Source: Streptomyces sp. NBC_00224
GTDB taxonomy: Bacteria; Actinomycetota; Actinomycetes; Streptomycetales; Streptomycetaceae
Reading direction: 5' to 3'
Assembly: GCF_041435195.1 (NCBI RefSeq)
Contig: NZ_CP108106.1
Span: 1,426,001-1,490,000 of the forward strand
DNA: 64,000 bases
Shown: in pieces, positions 11,496 to 19,990 of the stretch
How positions within the stretch are numbered: the stretch's first letter is position 1
Layout: every line of letters begins with the position of its first letter
Position numbers and translations under genes: made by a program
The notes under the pieces: generated by a model
What the model saw: only the letters and a program-made list of their open reading frames with translations
Told to the model about the DNA's origin: nothing
Database searches by the model: none

Positions 11496-12712
11496 CCCAG
11501 GACCTGTACGAACTCGGTGACGCGCCGCCGCTGGGCGAGGCGCCCAAGCGCATGTACGCCTCGCTCATCCGGCCCGAGCGCTACGGGCAGCCCATCGACG
11601 CCTTCCGTACCGAGGTCGTGGACGTGCCCCCGGTCGGGCCCGGCCAGGTCCTCATCAAGGTGATGGCGGCGGGCGTCAACTACAACAACGTATGGGCCTC
11701 GCTCGGCGACCCCGTCGACGTCATAGCCGCCCGGCAGAAGCGCGGCGCCGTCGAGGACTTCCACATCGGCGGCTCCGACGCGTCCGGCATCGTGTGGGCG
11801 GTCGGCGAGGGTGTGCGGCTCAAGCCCGGCGACGAGATCGTGCTGCTCGCCAGTGTGTGGGACGAGAGCGCCGAGGACATCCGGCTCGGCGCCGACCCCT
11901 GCACCTCGTCCTCGCAGAGCGTGTGGGGGTACGAGGAGAACTACGGGTCGTTCGCCCAGTTCGCCGTCGTCGACGAGTACCAGTGCCACCCCAAGCCCAA
12001 GCGGCTCTCCTGGGCGGCGGCCGCCTGCTACATGGCGACCGCCGCCACCGCCTACCGGCAGCTCTTCGGCTGGGAGCCGCACACCGTGCGCCCCGGTGAC
12101 GTGGTGCTGATCTGGGGCGGGGCGGGCGGCCTGGGCTGTATGGCGATCCAGTTGGTGCGGCAGCGCGGCGGCATCCCCATCGCGGTGGTGTCCAGCGACG
12201 AACGCGGCGAGTACTGCGTGGAGTTGGGCGCCAAGGGCTACATCAACCGCCGCGACTTCGACCACTGGGGCCGGCTGCCCGACACCTCCGACGACGAGGC
12301 GATGGCCCGGTGGCTCAAGGGCGCCCGCGCCTTCGGCCGCCGCTTCTGGGAGGTCCTCGGTGAGCGCCGGGCCCCCAGGATCGTCCTGGAGCACTCCGGC
12401 GCCGACACCATCCCGACCTCCATGTACCTGTGCGACAACGCGGGCATGGTCGTCATCTGCGGCGGCACCACCGGCTACAACGGCGATGTGGACCTGCGCT
12501 TCCTGTGGATGCGCCAGAAGCGGCTGCAGGGCTCCCACGTATCCAACGCCCGCGAGGCCCGCGAGGTGACCACGCTCATCGACCAGGGCCTGCTGGACCC
12601 GTGCCTGTCGCTCACCCTCGGCTTCGAGGAGATCGGCAAGGCCCACCAGCTGATCCACGACAACCAGCACCCGGCGGGCAACATGGCGGTTCTGGTCAAC
12701 GCGAAGGCATAG
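11492..12712 (+). CDS. antE: Crotonyl-CoA carboxylase/reductase AntE
   Basis: This 406-residue MDR-family enzyme belongs to the crotonyl-CoA carboxylase/reductase group. The VNYNNVWASLG and FHIGGSDASG segments and the nucleotide-binding stretch WGGAGGLGCMA are clear. CCRs reductively carboxylate 2-enoyl-CoA or enoyl-ACP thioesters with NADPH and CO2 to give alkylmalonyl extender units. In antimycin biosynthesis this supplies the variable C7 alkyl chain to AntD. I chose the GTG start because AGGAG sits 7 bases upstream and it overlaps the MbtH stop. The open frame continues upstream to 11360 but that part reads through the MbtH gene. At 406 residues it is slightly shorter than primary-metabolism Ccr proteins (about 445). 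Confidence 0.93.
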   Translation: MTQDLYELGDAPPLGEAPKRMYASLIRPERYGQPIDAFRTEVVDVPPVGPGQVLIKVMAAGVNYNNVWASLGDPVDVIAARQKRGAVEDFHIGGSDASGIVWAVGEGVRLKPGDEIVLLASVWDESAEDIRLGADPCTSSSQSVWGYEENYGSFAQFAVVDEYQCHPKPKRLSWAAAACYMATAATAYRQLFGWEPHTVRPGDVVLIWGGAGGLGCMAIQLVRQRGGIPIAVVSSDERGEYCVELGAKGYINRRDFDHWGRLPDTSDDEAMARWLKGARAFGRRFWEVLGERRAPRIVLEHSGADTIPTSMYLCDNAGMVVICGGTTGYNGDVDLRFLWMRQKRLQGSHVSNAREAREVTTLIDQGLLDPCLSLTLGFEEIGKAHQLIHDNQHPAGNMAVLVNAKA

Positions 12713-12722
12713 CAGGGCAGTT

Positions 12723-12751
12723 GGGGCTGGTCGGCGGCGCCGATCAGCCCC
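12723..12751. terminator. Bidirectional hairpin between antE and antQ
   Basis: A 13-bp stem (GGGGCTGGTCGGC with GCCGATCAGCCCC, one G-T pair) with a three-base loop fills the gap between the convergent genes antE and antQ. It is placed to stop transcription from both sides. Confidence 0.75.
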
Positions 12752-12754
12752 TTC

Positions 12755-13471
12755 TCACCCGTCGATCACGGCCCAGCTGAACACACCGGATCCGGCGATG
12801 CGCACTCCTACGTCGATGACGTGCCCGGGCAGCTGCCTCGGCCAGGCACGGAAGCCTCCCGGAACCAGGCGGGTTCCGATGCCCAGCAGGGTCGCGGGCG
12901 CGTCCGCGCCCAGTGCCGCGCTGAACGCCTTGAACGCCGCCTCCTTGGCCGAGAAGGCGGCCAGCAGACGGCTCTCGGTGTCGACGCCGGTCCGCTCGTC
13001 GGGGCCGAGCACGATGTGGGCGCTGTCCAGCGGGAGGCCGCGCAGTTCGAGGTCGCAGCCCAGTGCGTGGGCACCCGGCGCGACCAGGGCGACGGCCAGA
13101 CCGCCGGAGTGGCTGATCGAGCCCGCGAAACCGCACGGAAACAGCGGCCGTCGGCCGGCACGCGGGATCTCCCCGGCCGGGCCGCCCGCCTCGGCCAGCG
13201 CCCGCCGGGCCGCACAGCGTCCGGCCAGGAAGTCACGGCGGCGCGGAGGCGGCATCGCGGCGGCGGACTCCCACTCCCCGGGCCCGGCCGGGCGCGCCCG
13301 CGGGTCGTCGGCGCGGGCCAGTCCCAGAGAAAGTCCCCGGGCGCGCAGGACGGGGCGCAGCAGAAGCACCGCGTGTTCGGCGCCTGCCCGGCCGGACACG
13401 GGGTCCGGCCGGGTGGCGCGGGCGCCCGATGCCCGGTCCGCCGCCCCGCCGCGCGTCAGCGCGTCACGCAC
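12755..13471 (-). CDS. antQ: Sfp-type 4'-phosphopantetheinyl transferase AntQ
   Basis: This 238-residue protein carries the Sfp-type PPTase signatures GCDLE (Mg2+/CoA binding) and FSAKEAAFKA. The preceding CGFAGSISHSGG motif is also typical. Such enzymes move phosphopantetheine from CoA to the serine of carrier domains, here those of AntC, AntD and AntG. It starts at a GTG that overlaps the stop of antF by 8 bases, so it is the last gene of the antG-antF-antQ operon. Antimycin clusters differ in whether they carry this gene; its presence marks the antQ-containing form. Confidence 0.9.
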   Translation of the reverse strand: MRDALTRGGAADRASGARATRPDPVSGRAGAEHAVLLLRPVLRARGLSLGLARADDPRARPAGPGEWESAAAMPPPRRRDFLAGRCAARRALAEAGGPAGEIPRAGRRPLFPCGFAGSISHSGGLAVALVAPGAHALGCDLELRGLPLDSAHIVLGPDERTGVDTESRLLAAFSAKEAAFKAFSAALGADAPATLLGIGTRLVPGGFRAWPRQLPGHVIDVGVRIAGSGVFSWAVIDG

Positions 13472-14933
13472 GCAGCAGCTTCTTGATGATCTTCCCGGCC
13501 GGGTTGCGGGGAACCTGGTCGATGAACTCGATGCGCCGGGGGCGCTTGTACGAGGCCAGGCGCTGTGCCAGATGGGCCTGCAACTCGACCGTGCCAGTGC
13601 CCTCTTCGACGACCACGTACGCCAGCGGGACCTCGCCGAAGTCCTCGTCCGGGACCCCGACGACCGCCGCGTCGCGCACCGCCGGGTGGGCCTGGAGCGC
13701 GCGCTCGATCTCCGAGGGGTAGACGTTCTGACCGGCCCGGATGATCAGGTCCTTGCTGCGGTCGATCAGCCGGATGAGGCCGTCCCGGTCGATGAATCCG
13801 AGGTCGCCGGTGCGGATCCAGCCGTCGACGGTGATCTCGGCCGTGGCGGCCTCGTCGCCCCAGTAGCCGCGCATCAGGCCAGGACCGCGTACGCAGATCT
13901 CCCCGATGGCGCCGGGCTCGACCTCCTCGCCCCGGGTGTCCAGGGCGCGTGCCGACATTCCGGGGATGACCCGGCCGGCCGGAATCACCTCGGGCACCGC
14001 GCCGGGTGCCGGGTGCTCGTCGGGGCCGAGCGTGACGAACGGGCCGCCGACCTCGGTCATCCCGTACACCTGCCGGAATCCGCAGCCGAGCCGTTCGACG
14101 GCCTCGGCGTAGATGTCCGGCGGCATGGGCGCGGCCCCGTACAGGATCTCGCGCAGGGTCGAAAGGTCCGCGGTGTCGGCGGACTTGGCGCGCAGCAGGA
14201 AGCGCAGCATCTGCGGGACGAGCCAGACGTGGGTGGCGCGGTGGGTCTCGATGGCGGCCAGCGCGGTCTGCGGTTTGAAGCCGGGCATCAGGACCACGGT
14301 CGCGCCCGCGGCCATATAGGTCAGCGAGACGACCATGCTGCCGTGGTAGAGCGGGCAGCAGTTGACCAGCACCATGTCGTCGGCGGGCCGGGCCACGGCG
14401 AGCCAGCCGAGCGCGATGGCCCGGAAGGAGGCGTGGTCGACGGTGACGCCCTTGGCCTGGCCGGTCGTCGCCGAGGTGTGCAGGATCGCCGCGGGAGCGT
14501 CGTCCGGGATGTCGTCGAGCGCCGGTCCGCCCTCGGCGCCGAGCGCGGCGAACGCGTCGTCGTCCAGGCAGATGCGGGTGCTCACCGGCAGATCGGGGTG
14601 GCGGGCCAGCAGCGCGGCCTCGCCGATCACGGCGGCGGCGCCGGTGCGTTCGACGATCCCGGTCACCTCGGCCGGGGTCAGACTGTGGTTGAGCGGGACG
14701 AAGAGCGCCCCGATGCGGGCGAGCGCGAAGTACGACTCCAGGACCTCGATACGGTCCAGGGAGAGCACGGCGACGCGGTCACCGCGCCGGATGCCGAGCC
14801 CGGCGAGCCCGTGGGCGAGGCTGACGCCGCGGTCGTGGAACTGGGCCCAGGTGACGGAGCGGTGCTCGTCCACCAGGGCCGTCCGGTCCGGGAAGCACTG
14901 GCGGTTGCGCTCCGCCAACTGGGTCAGCCACAT
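13464..14933 (-). CDS. antF: Aryl adenylate ligase AntF (anthranilate loading)
   Basis: This 489-residue ANL-superfamily ligase has the C-terminal hinge and lysine region typical of acyl-CoA synthetases (GWIRTGDLGFIDRDG, RSKDLIIRAGQNVYPSEIE, PRNPAGKIIKK). The P-loop-like A3 motif reads TSATTGQAKG instead of the usual TSGTTGxPKG, so both a Gly and the Pro are replaced. In the antimycin pathway AntF activates anthranilate and loads it on the carrier AntG. The ATG overlaps the TGA of antG (ATGA), and its own stop overlaps antQ, so the three genes are translationally coupled. The open frame upstream of 14933 reads through antG and is not used. Confidence 0.9.
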   Translation of the reverse strand: MWLTQLAERNRQCFPDRTALVDEHRSVTWAQFHDRGVSLAHGLAGLGIRRGDRVAVLSLDRIEVLESYFALARIGALFVPLNHSLTPAEVTGIVERTGAAAVIGEAALLARHPDLPVSTRICLDDDAFAALGAEGGPALDDIPDDAPAAILHTSATTGQAKGVTVDHASFRAIALGWLAVARPADDMVLVNCCPLYHGSMVVSLTYMAAGATVVLMPGFKPQTALAAIETHRATHVWLVPQMLRFLLRAKSADTADLSTLREILYGAAPMPPDIYAEAVERLGCGFRQVYGMTEVGGPFVTLGPDEHPAPGAVPEVIPAGRVIPGMSARALDTRGEEVEPGAIGEICVRGPGLMRGYWGDEAATAEITVDGWIRTGDLGFIDRDGLIRLIDRSKDLIIRAGQNVYPSEIERALQAHPAVRDAAVVGVPDEDFGEVPLAYVVVEEGTGTVELQAHLAQRLASYKRPRRIEFIDQVPRNPAGKIIKKLLRA

Positions 14934-15184
14934 CAGGCGGCGCCCTGCTGCGGGGTGGCGGCGTCGCGGCCCGCGATGAACCTCTCGTAGTCCGCGATGG
15001 TGGTCAGGCCCTCCATGTCCTCGGCCGTCACCTCGACGCCGGTGCGCTGCTCGATGAGCAGGATGAGGCGGACCAGGTCCCCGGAGTCGATCCCGCTGGC
15101 GCTGAGGTCCTCGTCGTCGCCGATGACCTCGGCGAACTCCGGCGTCCCGGTCAGCTCGACCAGCATCGTCCTGATGGTGCTCAT
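14933..15184 (-). CDS. antG: Discrete aryl carrier protein AntG
   Basis: An 83-residue acyl carrier protein. The phosphopantetheine attachment serine lies in SGIDSGDLVRL. The ATG at 15184 is preceded by GAGAGGGG at good spacing; an in-frame ATG at 15205 lacks such a site. AntG carries the anthraniloyl group while the AntHIJKL oxygenase converts it to a 3-aminosalicyl group, then donates it to AntC. First gene of the antG-antF-antQ operon, divergent from antH. Confidence 0.9.
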   Translation of the reverse strand: MSTIRTMLVELTGTPEFAEVIGDDEDLSASGIDSGDLVRLILLIEQRTGVEVTAEDMEGLTTIADYERFIAGRDAATPQQGAA

Positions 15185-15256
15185 GGTGTACCCCTCTCGT
15201 TGCACTGACTACCGAAGAGAGAGGCGCACTTCCCCCCGCACACTCCCCGGCCCCCG

Positions 15257-15272
15257 CGTGACCTTCGTCACG
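15257..15272. promoter_or_regulatory. Palindrome in antG/antH divergent promoter region (Crp-like site)
   Basis: CGTGACCTTCGTCACG is a perfect 6-bp inverted repeat around CTTC. It fits the GTG-N6-GNCAC pattern that I recall for the Streptomyces Crp regulator. It sits 73 bases upstream of the antG start and about 100 upstream of the preferred antH start. A role as operator is inference. Confidence 0.5.
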
Positions 15273-15375
15273 GGTCCACGGTGTGCGCGCAGGGATTGAA
15301 CGCCCCAGGTCAGACCTCTTCATCTGTGAAGGCACCGCCACCGCGGCGGTCCTGGACGAAGGGGTGATCGACGGC

Positions 15376-16383
15376 GTGGAGCAGCTCAACGCGCACTTCG
15401 AGGCGCTGCTCGCGGCCGGGGAGCAGATCGAGCCCCGGGACTGGATGCCCGACGGCTACCGACGGATGCTGATCCGGCAGATCTCCCAGCACGCGCACTC
15501 CGAGATCATCGGTATGCAGCCCGAGGGCTCCTGGCTCACCCGGGCCCCCTCGCTCCACCGCAAGGCCAGTCTGCTGGCCAAGGTGCAGGACGAGGCGGGC
15601 CACGGGCTCTACCTCTACTCGGCGGCGGAGACCCTAGGAATGTCGCGCGCCGAGCTCCTCGACGCGCTGCACCGCGGCCATCAGCGCTATGCGGCCACCT
15701 TCAACCACCCCGCCCTGACCTGGGCCGACACCGGAGCCATCGCCTGGCTCACGGACGGCGCGGCCGTCGTCAACCAGGCGCCGCTGTGCCACACCTCGTA
15801 CGGTCCGTACGCCCGGGCGATGCGCCGGGTGTGCCAGGAGGAGGCGTTCCACGTCCGCCAGGGCTACGACGTGCTGTGGTCGCTGTGCCAGGGGACGCCC
15901 GCGCAGAAGGAGATGGCGCAGGACGCCGTCAACCGCTGGTGGCTGCCCGCGGTGGCGCTGATGTTCGGCCCGCCGGACACCGTGGCGGGCGGTGCGGACG
16001 ACCGCACCGCGGCCATGGGCGCCGCCGTCTCCCAGCGTTCGATGGCCTGGGGCATCAAGCGCCACACCAACGACGAGCTGCGCCAGCGGTTCGTCGACAA
16101 CTGTGTGCCGCAGGCGGAGCGGATGGGGGTGACCCTGCCCGACCCGGCGATCCGCTGGAACGAGGAGCGGGGGCACTACGACTTCAGCCCGATCGACTGG
16201 CAGTTGTTCCGCGGCGCGCTCGGCGACGGTTCGCAGTGCGCGCGCCAGCGGCTCGCCCACCGGGTGGCGGCGCACGAGGACGGCGCCTGGGTGCGCGAGG
16301 CGGTCGACGCCTACGCGGCGCAACTGGCCGACGACGACCGCGAGTTCGCGGCGCAGGACGACGAGGGAAGGCGCGTGTCATGA
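15376..16383 (+). CDS. antH: PaaA-like oxygenase alpha subunit AntH
   Basis: This 335-residue homologue of PaaA is the catalytic di-iron subunit of phenylacetyl-CoA epoxidase. The two iron-binding E-x-x-H motifs lie in QDEAGHGLY and QEEAFHVRQ. The segment from [13 protein letters not shown] onward is near-identical to the family. I chose the GTG at 15376: AAGGGG lies upstream, and the resulting N-terminus matches the length of typical PaaA. An in-frame GTG at 15283 would leave almost no room for the divergent promoter. With AntIJKL it is thought to act on AntG-bound anthranilate to yield the 3-aminosalicyl group of antimycin. First gene of an eight-gene operon to antO. Confidence 0.92.
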   Translation: MEQLNAHFEALLAAGEQIEPRDWMPDGYRRMLIRQISQHAHSEIIGMQPEGSWLTRAPSLHRKASLLAKVQDEAGHGLYLYSAAETLGMSRAELLDALHRGHQRYAATFNHPALTWADTGAIAWLTDGAAVVNQAPLCHTSYGPYARAMRRVCQEEAFHVRQGYDVLWSLCQGTPAQKEMAQDAVNRWWLPAVALMFGPPDTVAGGADDRTAAMGAAVSQRSMAWGIKRHTNDELRQRFVDNCVPQAERMGVTLPDPAIRWNEERGHYDFSPIDWQLFRGALGDGSQCARQRLAHRVAAHEDGAWVREAVDAYAAQLADDDREFAAQDDEGRRVS

Positions 16384-16682
16384 GCGAGCGGTCCGCACGG
16401 GTGCTGACGCCGTGGGAGGTGTTCATCCGGCCCCGGCGCGGCCTGGCCCACCAGCACGTGGGCTCGGTCCACGGGGCCGACGCCGACATGGCGCTGGCCA
16501 ACGCCCGGGATCTGTACACCCGTCGGGGCGAGACGGTCTCGGTGTGGGTGGTGCGCTCCGACTCGGTGCACGCCGCCTCACCGAGCGAGAAGGACCCGTT
16601 CTTCAGCAACGCCGCCCACAAGCCGTACCGGTACCCCGAGCACTACATCCCGTTGAACGAGGAAAGCGGCCATGACGGCTGA
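16380..16682 (+). CDS. antI: PaaB-like oxygenase subunit AntI
   Basis: A 100-residue PaaB homologue, recognised by [20 protein letters not shown] and the downstream [10 protein letters not shown]. PaaB is a small non-catalytic subunit needed for assembly of the PaaABCE complex. Its ATG overlaps the antH stop (ATGA), and its end overlaps antJ by 11 bases, so it is coupled to both neighbours. Confidence 0.92.
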   Translation: MSERSARVLTPWEVFIRPRRGLAHQHVGSVHGADADMALANARDLYTRRGETVSVWVVRSDSVHAASPSEKDPFFSNAAHKPYRYPEHYIPLNEESGHDG

Positions 16683-17445
16683 GCGCACTGGTGAAGACAC
16701 GGATCTCGCCGAGTACGTCCTGCGGCTCGGCGACGACGCGCTGGTGCTGTGCCAGCGGCTGTGCGCCCTGGTGACCCGGGCGCCCACCATCGAGGAGGAC
16801 CTGGCGCTCTCCAACATCGCGCTCGACCTGCTCGGCCACGCCCGCACCCTGCTCGCGTACAGCGGCCGGCTCGACGGCACCGGCCGCGGCGAGGACGAGC
16901 TGGCCTACCACCGCACCGAGCGCCAGTTCCGCAACGCGCTCCTGGTGGAGCTGCCGTCCGGCGACTTCGCGGTGACGATCGCCCGCCAGCTGGTGTACGC
17001 GCACTACAGCAGGCTGCTGTGGACCGCGCTGGAGAAGTCCTCCGACGACACCCTCGCGGCGTTCGGCGCGCGGGCGGCCAGGGAGGTCGAGTACCACCAG
17101 ATGCACGCCGACCAGTGGACCGTCCGCCTGGGCCGGGGCACCGCCGAGAGCCGCCGCCGGATGCAGGCCGGACTCGACCTGGTCTGGCCGTACGCGGCCG
17201 AACTCTTCGCGCCGGACGCCCTGGTGGACCGGCTGGACACGCAGGGGAGCGCGATCGCCCCGGCGCGGCTGCGCGAGGAGTGGGAGCGGGAGGTCACCGC
17301 CGTCCTCGACGAGGCACGCCTCGCGGTGCCGAGCCCCGCGTGGCAGGCGACGGGCGGCCGGGACGGGCTGCACACCGAGGCGTTCGCGCCGCTGCTCGCC
17401 GAGTTCCGGTCGGTACGCCTCCAGTACCCGGGAGGCACCTGGTGA
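16672..17445 (+). CDS. antJ: PaaC-like oxygenase structural subunit AntJ
   Basis: A 257-residue PaaC homologue. PaaC is the structural beta subunit that pairs with PaaA in the ring-epoxidase core. The helical segment EEDLALSNIALDLLGHAR and REVEYHQMHADQW are typical. The gene overlaps antI at its start and antK at its stop (GTGA). Its presence beside AntH argues for a complete oxygenase complex rather than a lone PaaA relic. Confidence 0.92.
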   Translation: MTAERTGEDTDLAEYVLRLGDDALVLCQRLCALVTRAPTIEEDLALSNIALDLLGHARTLLAYSGRLDGTGRGEDELAYHRTERQFRNALLVELPSGDFAVTIARQLVYAHYSRLLWTALEKSSDDTLAAFGARAAREVEYHQMHADQWTVRLGRGTAESRRRMQAGLDLVWPYAAELFAPDALVDRLDTQGSAIAPARLREEWEREVTAVLDEARLAVPSPAWQATGGRDGLHTEAFAPLLAEFRSVRLQYPGGTW

Positions 17446-17936
17446 GCGCCGCCCGGCTGGACGCCGCCGAGGTGCGGGCTCGGGTGAACACCGTGCCCGA
17501 CCCCGAACTCCCGATGATCTCGCTGGCCGATCTGGGGGTCATCCGCGCGGTGGAGGCGGCCGACGACGGCGCCCTGGAGGTCGTCATCACCCCGACGTTC
17601 CTTGGCTGCCCGGCGATGCCCGCGATCGAGGCCGGCATCCGGGCCGTGCTCACCGAGAGCGGCCACCCCGACGCACGGGTGCGGCAGGTGCTCTCGCCCG
17701 CCTGGACCACCGACTGGATCACCGCCGAGGGCCGCCGCAAGCTCTCCGAGCACGGCATCGTGCCGCCGGGTCCCGCCCGGGCGCCCCTGTCGGTCCGGGT
17801 CGGTCTGGGCGTGCCCTGCCCGCACTGCGGCTCGGTGGCGACCCGGCCGCAGAGCCCGTTCGGGGCGACCCGCTGCCAAGCCGTCCTGGTGTGCACCTCG
17901 TGCCAGGAGACCTTCGCGCATCTGAAGGCGATGTGA
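17442..17936 (+). CDS. antK: PaaD-like Fe-S/maturation protein AntK
   Basis: This 164-residue PaaD homologue has an N-terminal DUF59/MIP18-like domain (VNTVPDPELPMISLADLGV, PTFLGCPAM). A C-terminal zinc-ribbon-like element follows (CPHCGS ... CTSC). PaaD proteins are needed for iron-sulfur or di-iron maturation of the Paa oxygenase. The GTG start overlaps the antJ stop. It ends 9 bases before antL, inside the antH-O operon. Confidence 0.9.
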   Translation: MSAARLDAAEVRARVNTVPDPELPMISLADLGVIRAVEAADDGALEVVITPTFLGCPAMPAIEAGIRAVLTESGHPDARVRQVLSPAWTTDWITAEGRRKLSEHGIVPPGPARAPLSVRVGLGVPCPHCGSVATRPQSPFGATRCQAVLVCTSCQETFAHLKAM

Positions 17937-17945
17937 CGCACCATC

Positions 17946-19061
17946 ATGACGACAGCGACGACTAGCGGCGCCGCCGCTCCCCCGGCAGCGCCCCGACGGG
18001 CGACCGGCTGGTACCGGCTGCCGGTGACCGCCGTGGAGCGGGTCGGCGACGAGTCGGTGGCGATCAGCCTCGCCGTGCCGGGCCCACTCGCGGACACCTT
18101 CGCGCACCGGGCCGGCCAGCACGTGGTCGTACGGCACCGGCCCGAGGGGCGCGAGCTGCGCCGCAGCTACTCGGTCTGTCTGCCGCCCCGGGACCCGGCG
18201 GGGCTGCGTCTGGTGGTCAAGCGCCTGGGCGCGGACGGCTTCGCCGAGTACGCCACCACCGAGCTCGCCCCCGGCGACACCCTCGAACTCGGCCCGCCCA
18301 CCGGCGACTTCCGCCTGGCGGACGTGCCCGGCGCGCACCACGTCCTGGTGGCGGGCGGCAGCGGCATCACGCCCCTGCTGAGCATGGCGGCGGCCGCCTT
18401 GCGGGAGGACCCCCGGTGCCGGGTCTCGCTCGTCTACGCCAACCGCAGCGCCCAGTCGGTGCTCCTCGCGGACGAGCTGACCGACCTCAAGGACGCCCAC
18501 GTCGGCCGGTTCTTCGCCCTGCACGTGCTCTCCCGCGAGCAGCGCGAGAGCGAGTTGCTGTCCGGCCGGGTCGACGCGGCCCGGCTGCCCAAGCTGCTGG
18601 CGCTGCTCGGCGCCGAGCCGGACGAGCGCACGCACTTCTACCTGTGCGGGCCATGGGGACTGGTGGAGACCGTCCGGGAGGCGCTCACGCGGTGGGGCGC
18701 GGACGAGGCGCGGGTGCGCTTCGAGCTCTTCTCCACCGGCGGAGGGCTGCCGCCCGCGCCGCCCCCGGAGCCGCTGGGCCGCACCGGTCTGATCTCCGCC
18801 CGCCTGGACGGCCGCACCACCGAGACGGTGATGAAGCCCGAGGACCGCGTGGTGCTCGACGCGGTGCTGCGTGCCCGGCCGGAGACCCCGTACTCCTGTC
18901 GCGACGGCCTGTGCGGCAGCTGCCGCGCCAAGGTGGTCCGGGGCAGCGCGGTGATGGACCGTCAGTACGCCCTGGGCCCGGCGGAGCTGGCCGCGGGCTA
19001 CACCCTGCCGTGCCGGGCGCGCCCGGAGTCGGACGAGATCGCGCTCGACTTCGACGCCTGA
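17946..19061 (+). CDS. antL: PaaE-like ferredoxin reductase AntL
   Basis: This 371-residue oxidoreductase feeds electrons from NADPH to the AntH di-iron centre. It has an FAD-binding domain (RRSYSV), a NAD(P)-binding domain (VLVAGGSGITPLLSM, FYLCGPWG) and a C-terminal plant-type [2Fe-2S] domain (YSCRDGLCGSCRAKV plus a distal Cys in LPCRAR). The order and length match PaaE. It completes the five-subunit PaaABCDE-type oxygenase. A 112-base gap without a clear terminator separates it from antM. Confidence 0.93.
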   Translation: MTTATTSGAAAPPAAPRRATGWYRLPVTAVERVGDESVAISLAVPGPLADTFAHRAGQHVVVRHRPEGRELRRSYSVCLPPRDPAGLRLVVKRLGADGFAEYATTELAPGDTLELGPPTGDFRLADVPGAHHVLVAGGSGITPLLSMAAAALREDPRCRVSLVYANRSAQSVLLADELTDLKDAHVGRFFALHVLSREQRESELLSGRVDAARLPKLLALLGAEPDERTHFYLCGPWGLVETVREALTRWGADEARVRFELFSTGGGLPPAPPPEPLGRTGLISARLDGRTTETVMKPEDRVVLDAVLRARPETPYSCRDGLCGSCRAKVVRGSAVMDRQYALGPAELAAGYTLPCRARPESDEIALDFDA

Positions 19062-19173
19062 GCGTCCGCTCCGCCGCCCGAACAGCCGCGCCCAGCCCAT
19101 GGATTGCGCACCCGACCGCCCCAAGACCGCAGCGACGACCGCGCGGTCCCCCGAGATCACAGGAGTGTGGAGA

Positions 19174-19956
19174 ATGACCAGTACGGGCAGGCTGAGCGAC
19201 CGGACGGCCCTGGTGACCGGCGGCAGCCGGGGAATCGGCCGGGCGATCTCGCTCCGGCTCGCCGCCGAGGGCGCCTTGGTGGCCGTCCACTACGGACACC
19301 GCACCGAGGCGGCCGAGGAGGCCGTCGCCGAGATCGAGGCGGCGGGCGGCCGGGCGTTCGCGCTGCGCGCCGAGCTCGGCGTGCCGGGCGACGCCGAGGC
19401 GCTGTGGACCGCCTTCGACAAGGGGCTGTCCGAGTACGGCGCCCGGCCCGGCCTGGACATCCTCGTCAACAACGCCGGGATCACCCTGCCGAAGCGGATC
19501 GGTGACGTCAGCGAGGAGGAGTACGACCGGCTCTTCGCCATCAACGTCAAGGCTCCCTTCTTCGTCATCCAGCAGGGGCTCGGCCGGCTGCGCGACGGCG
19601 GCCGCATCATCAACATCTCCTCCGGCGTCACCCGGATCGCCATGCCGAACATCTCCGCGTACTCGATGACCAAGGGCGCCCTGGACACCCTCACCCTCGC
19701 CCTCGCCCCGGAGCTGGGCACCCGGGGGATCACCGTGAACGCGGTGGCGCCCGGCTTCACGTACACGGAGATCAACCCGACCCTGAAGGTGCCGGAGGTG
19801 CTCAACGCGTACGCGGCCACCTCCGTGTTCAACCGGATCGGCCGCCCGTCGGACATCGCCGACGTGGTCGCGTTCGTGGCGAGTGACGACGCGCGCTGGG
19901 TCACCGGCCAGTGGCTGGACGCGACCGGGGGCGCGCACATCGGAATGCCGGTCTGA
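19174..19956 (+). CDS. antM: SDR ketoreductase AntM
   Basis: This 260-residue short-chain dehydrogenase has VTGGSRGIG (nucleotide binding), NNAG, the catalytic Ser in NISSGV and the YSMTK catalytic Tyr-Lys pair. In antimycin biosynthesis AntM reduces the C8 keto group left by AntD, which has no KR, to the hydroxyl later acylated by AntB. The ATG is preceded by GGAG. An in-frame ATG at 19099 exists but has poorer context. Confidence 0.9.
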   Translation: MTSTGRLSDRTALVTGGSRGIGRAISLRLAAEGALVAVHYGHRTEAAEEAVAEIEAAGGRAFALRAELGVPGDAEALWTAFDKGLSEYGARPGLDILVNNAGITLPKRIGDVSEEEYDRLFAINVKAPFFVIQQGLGRLRDGGRIINISSGVTRIAMPNISAYSMTKGALDTLTLALAPELGTRGITVNAVAPGFTYTEINPTLKVPEVLNAYAATSVFNRIGRPSDIADVVAFVASDDARWVTGQWLDATGGAHIGMPV

Positions 19957-19990
19957 CCACCCGGCCCCGCCCCACGACCTACGGAGACCC

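Noticed and set aside
15283..15375. N-terminal extension of AntH from the GTG at 15283.
   Set aside because: It adds 31 residues absent from PaaA homologues, has no ribosome-binding site, and would put the start only 10 bases after the palindrome at 15257-15272.
15376..19061. A phenylacetate degradation operon (paaABCDE).
   Set aside because: No phenylacetyl-CoA ligase, PaaG, PaaZ or other paa genes are near, and the five genes sit inside the antimycin gene order, so they are antHIJKL.
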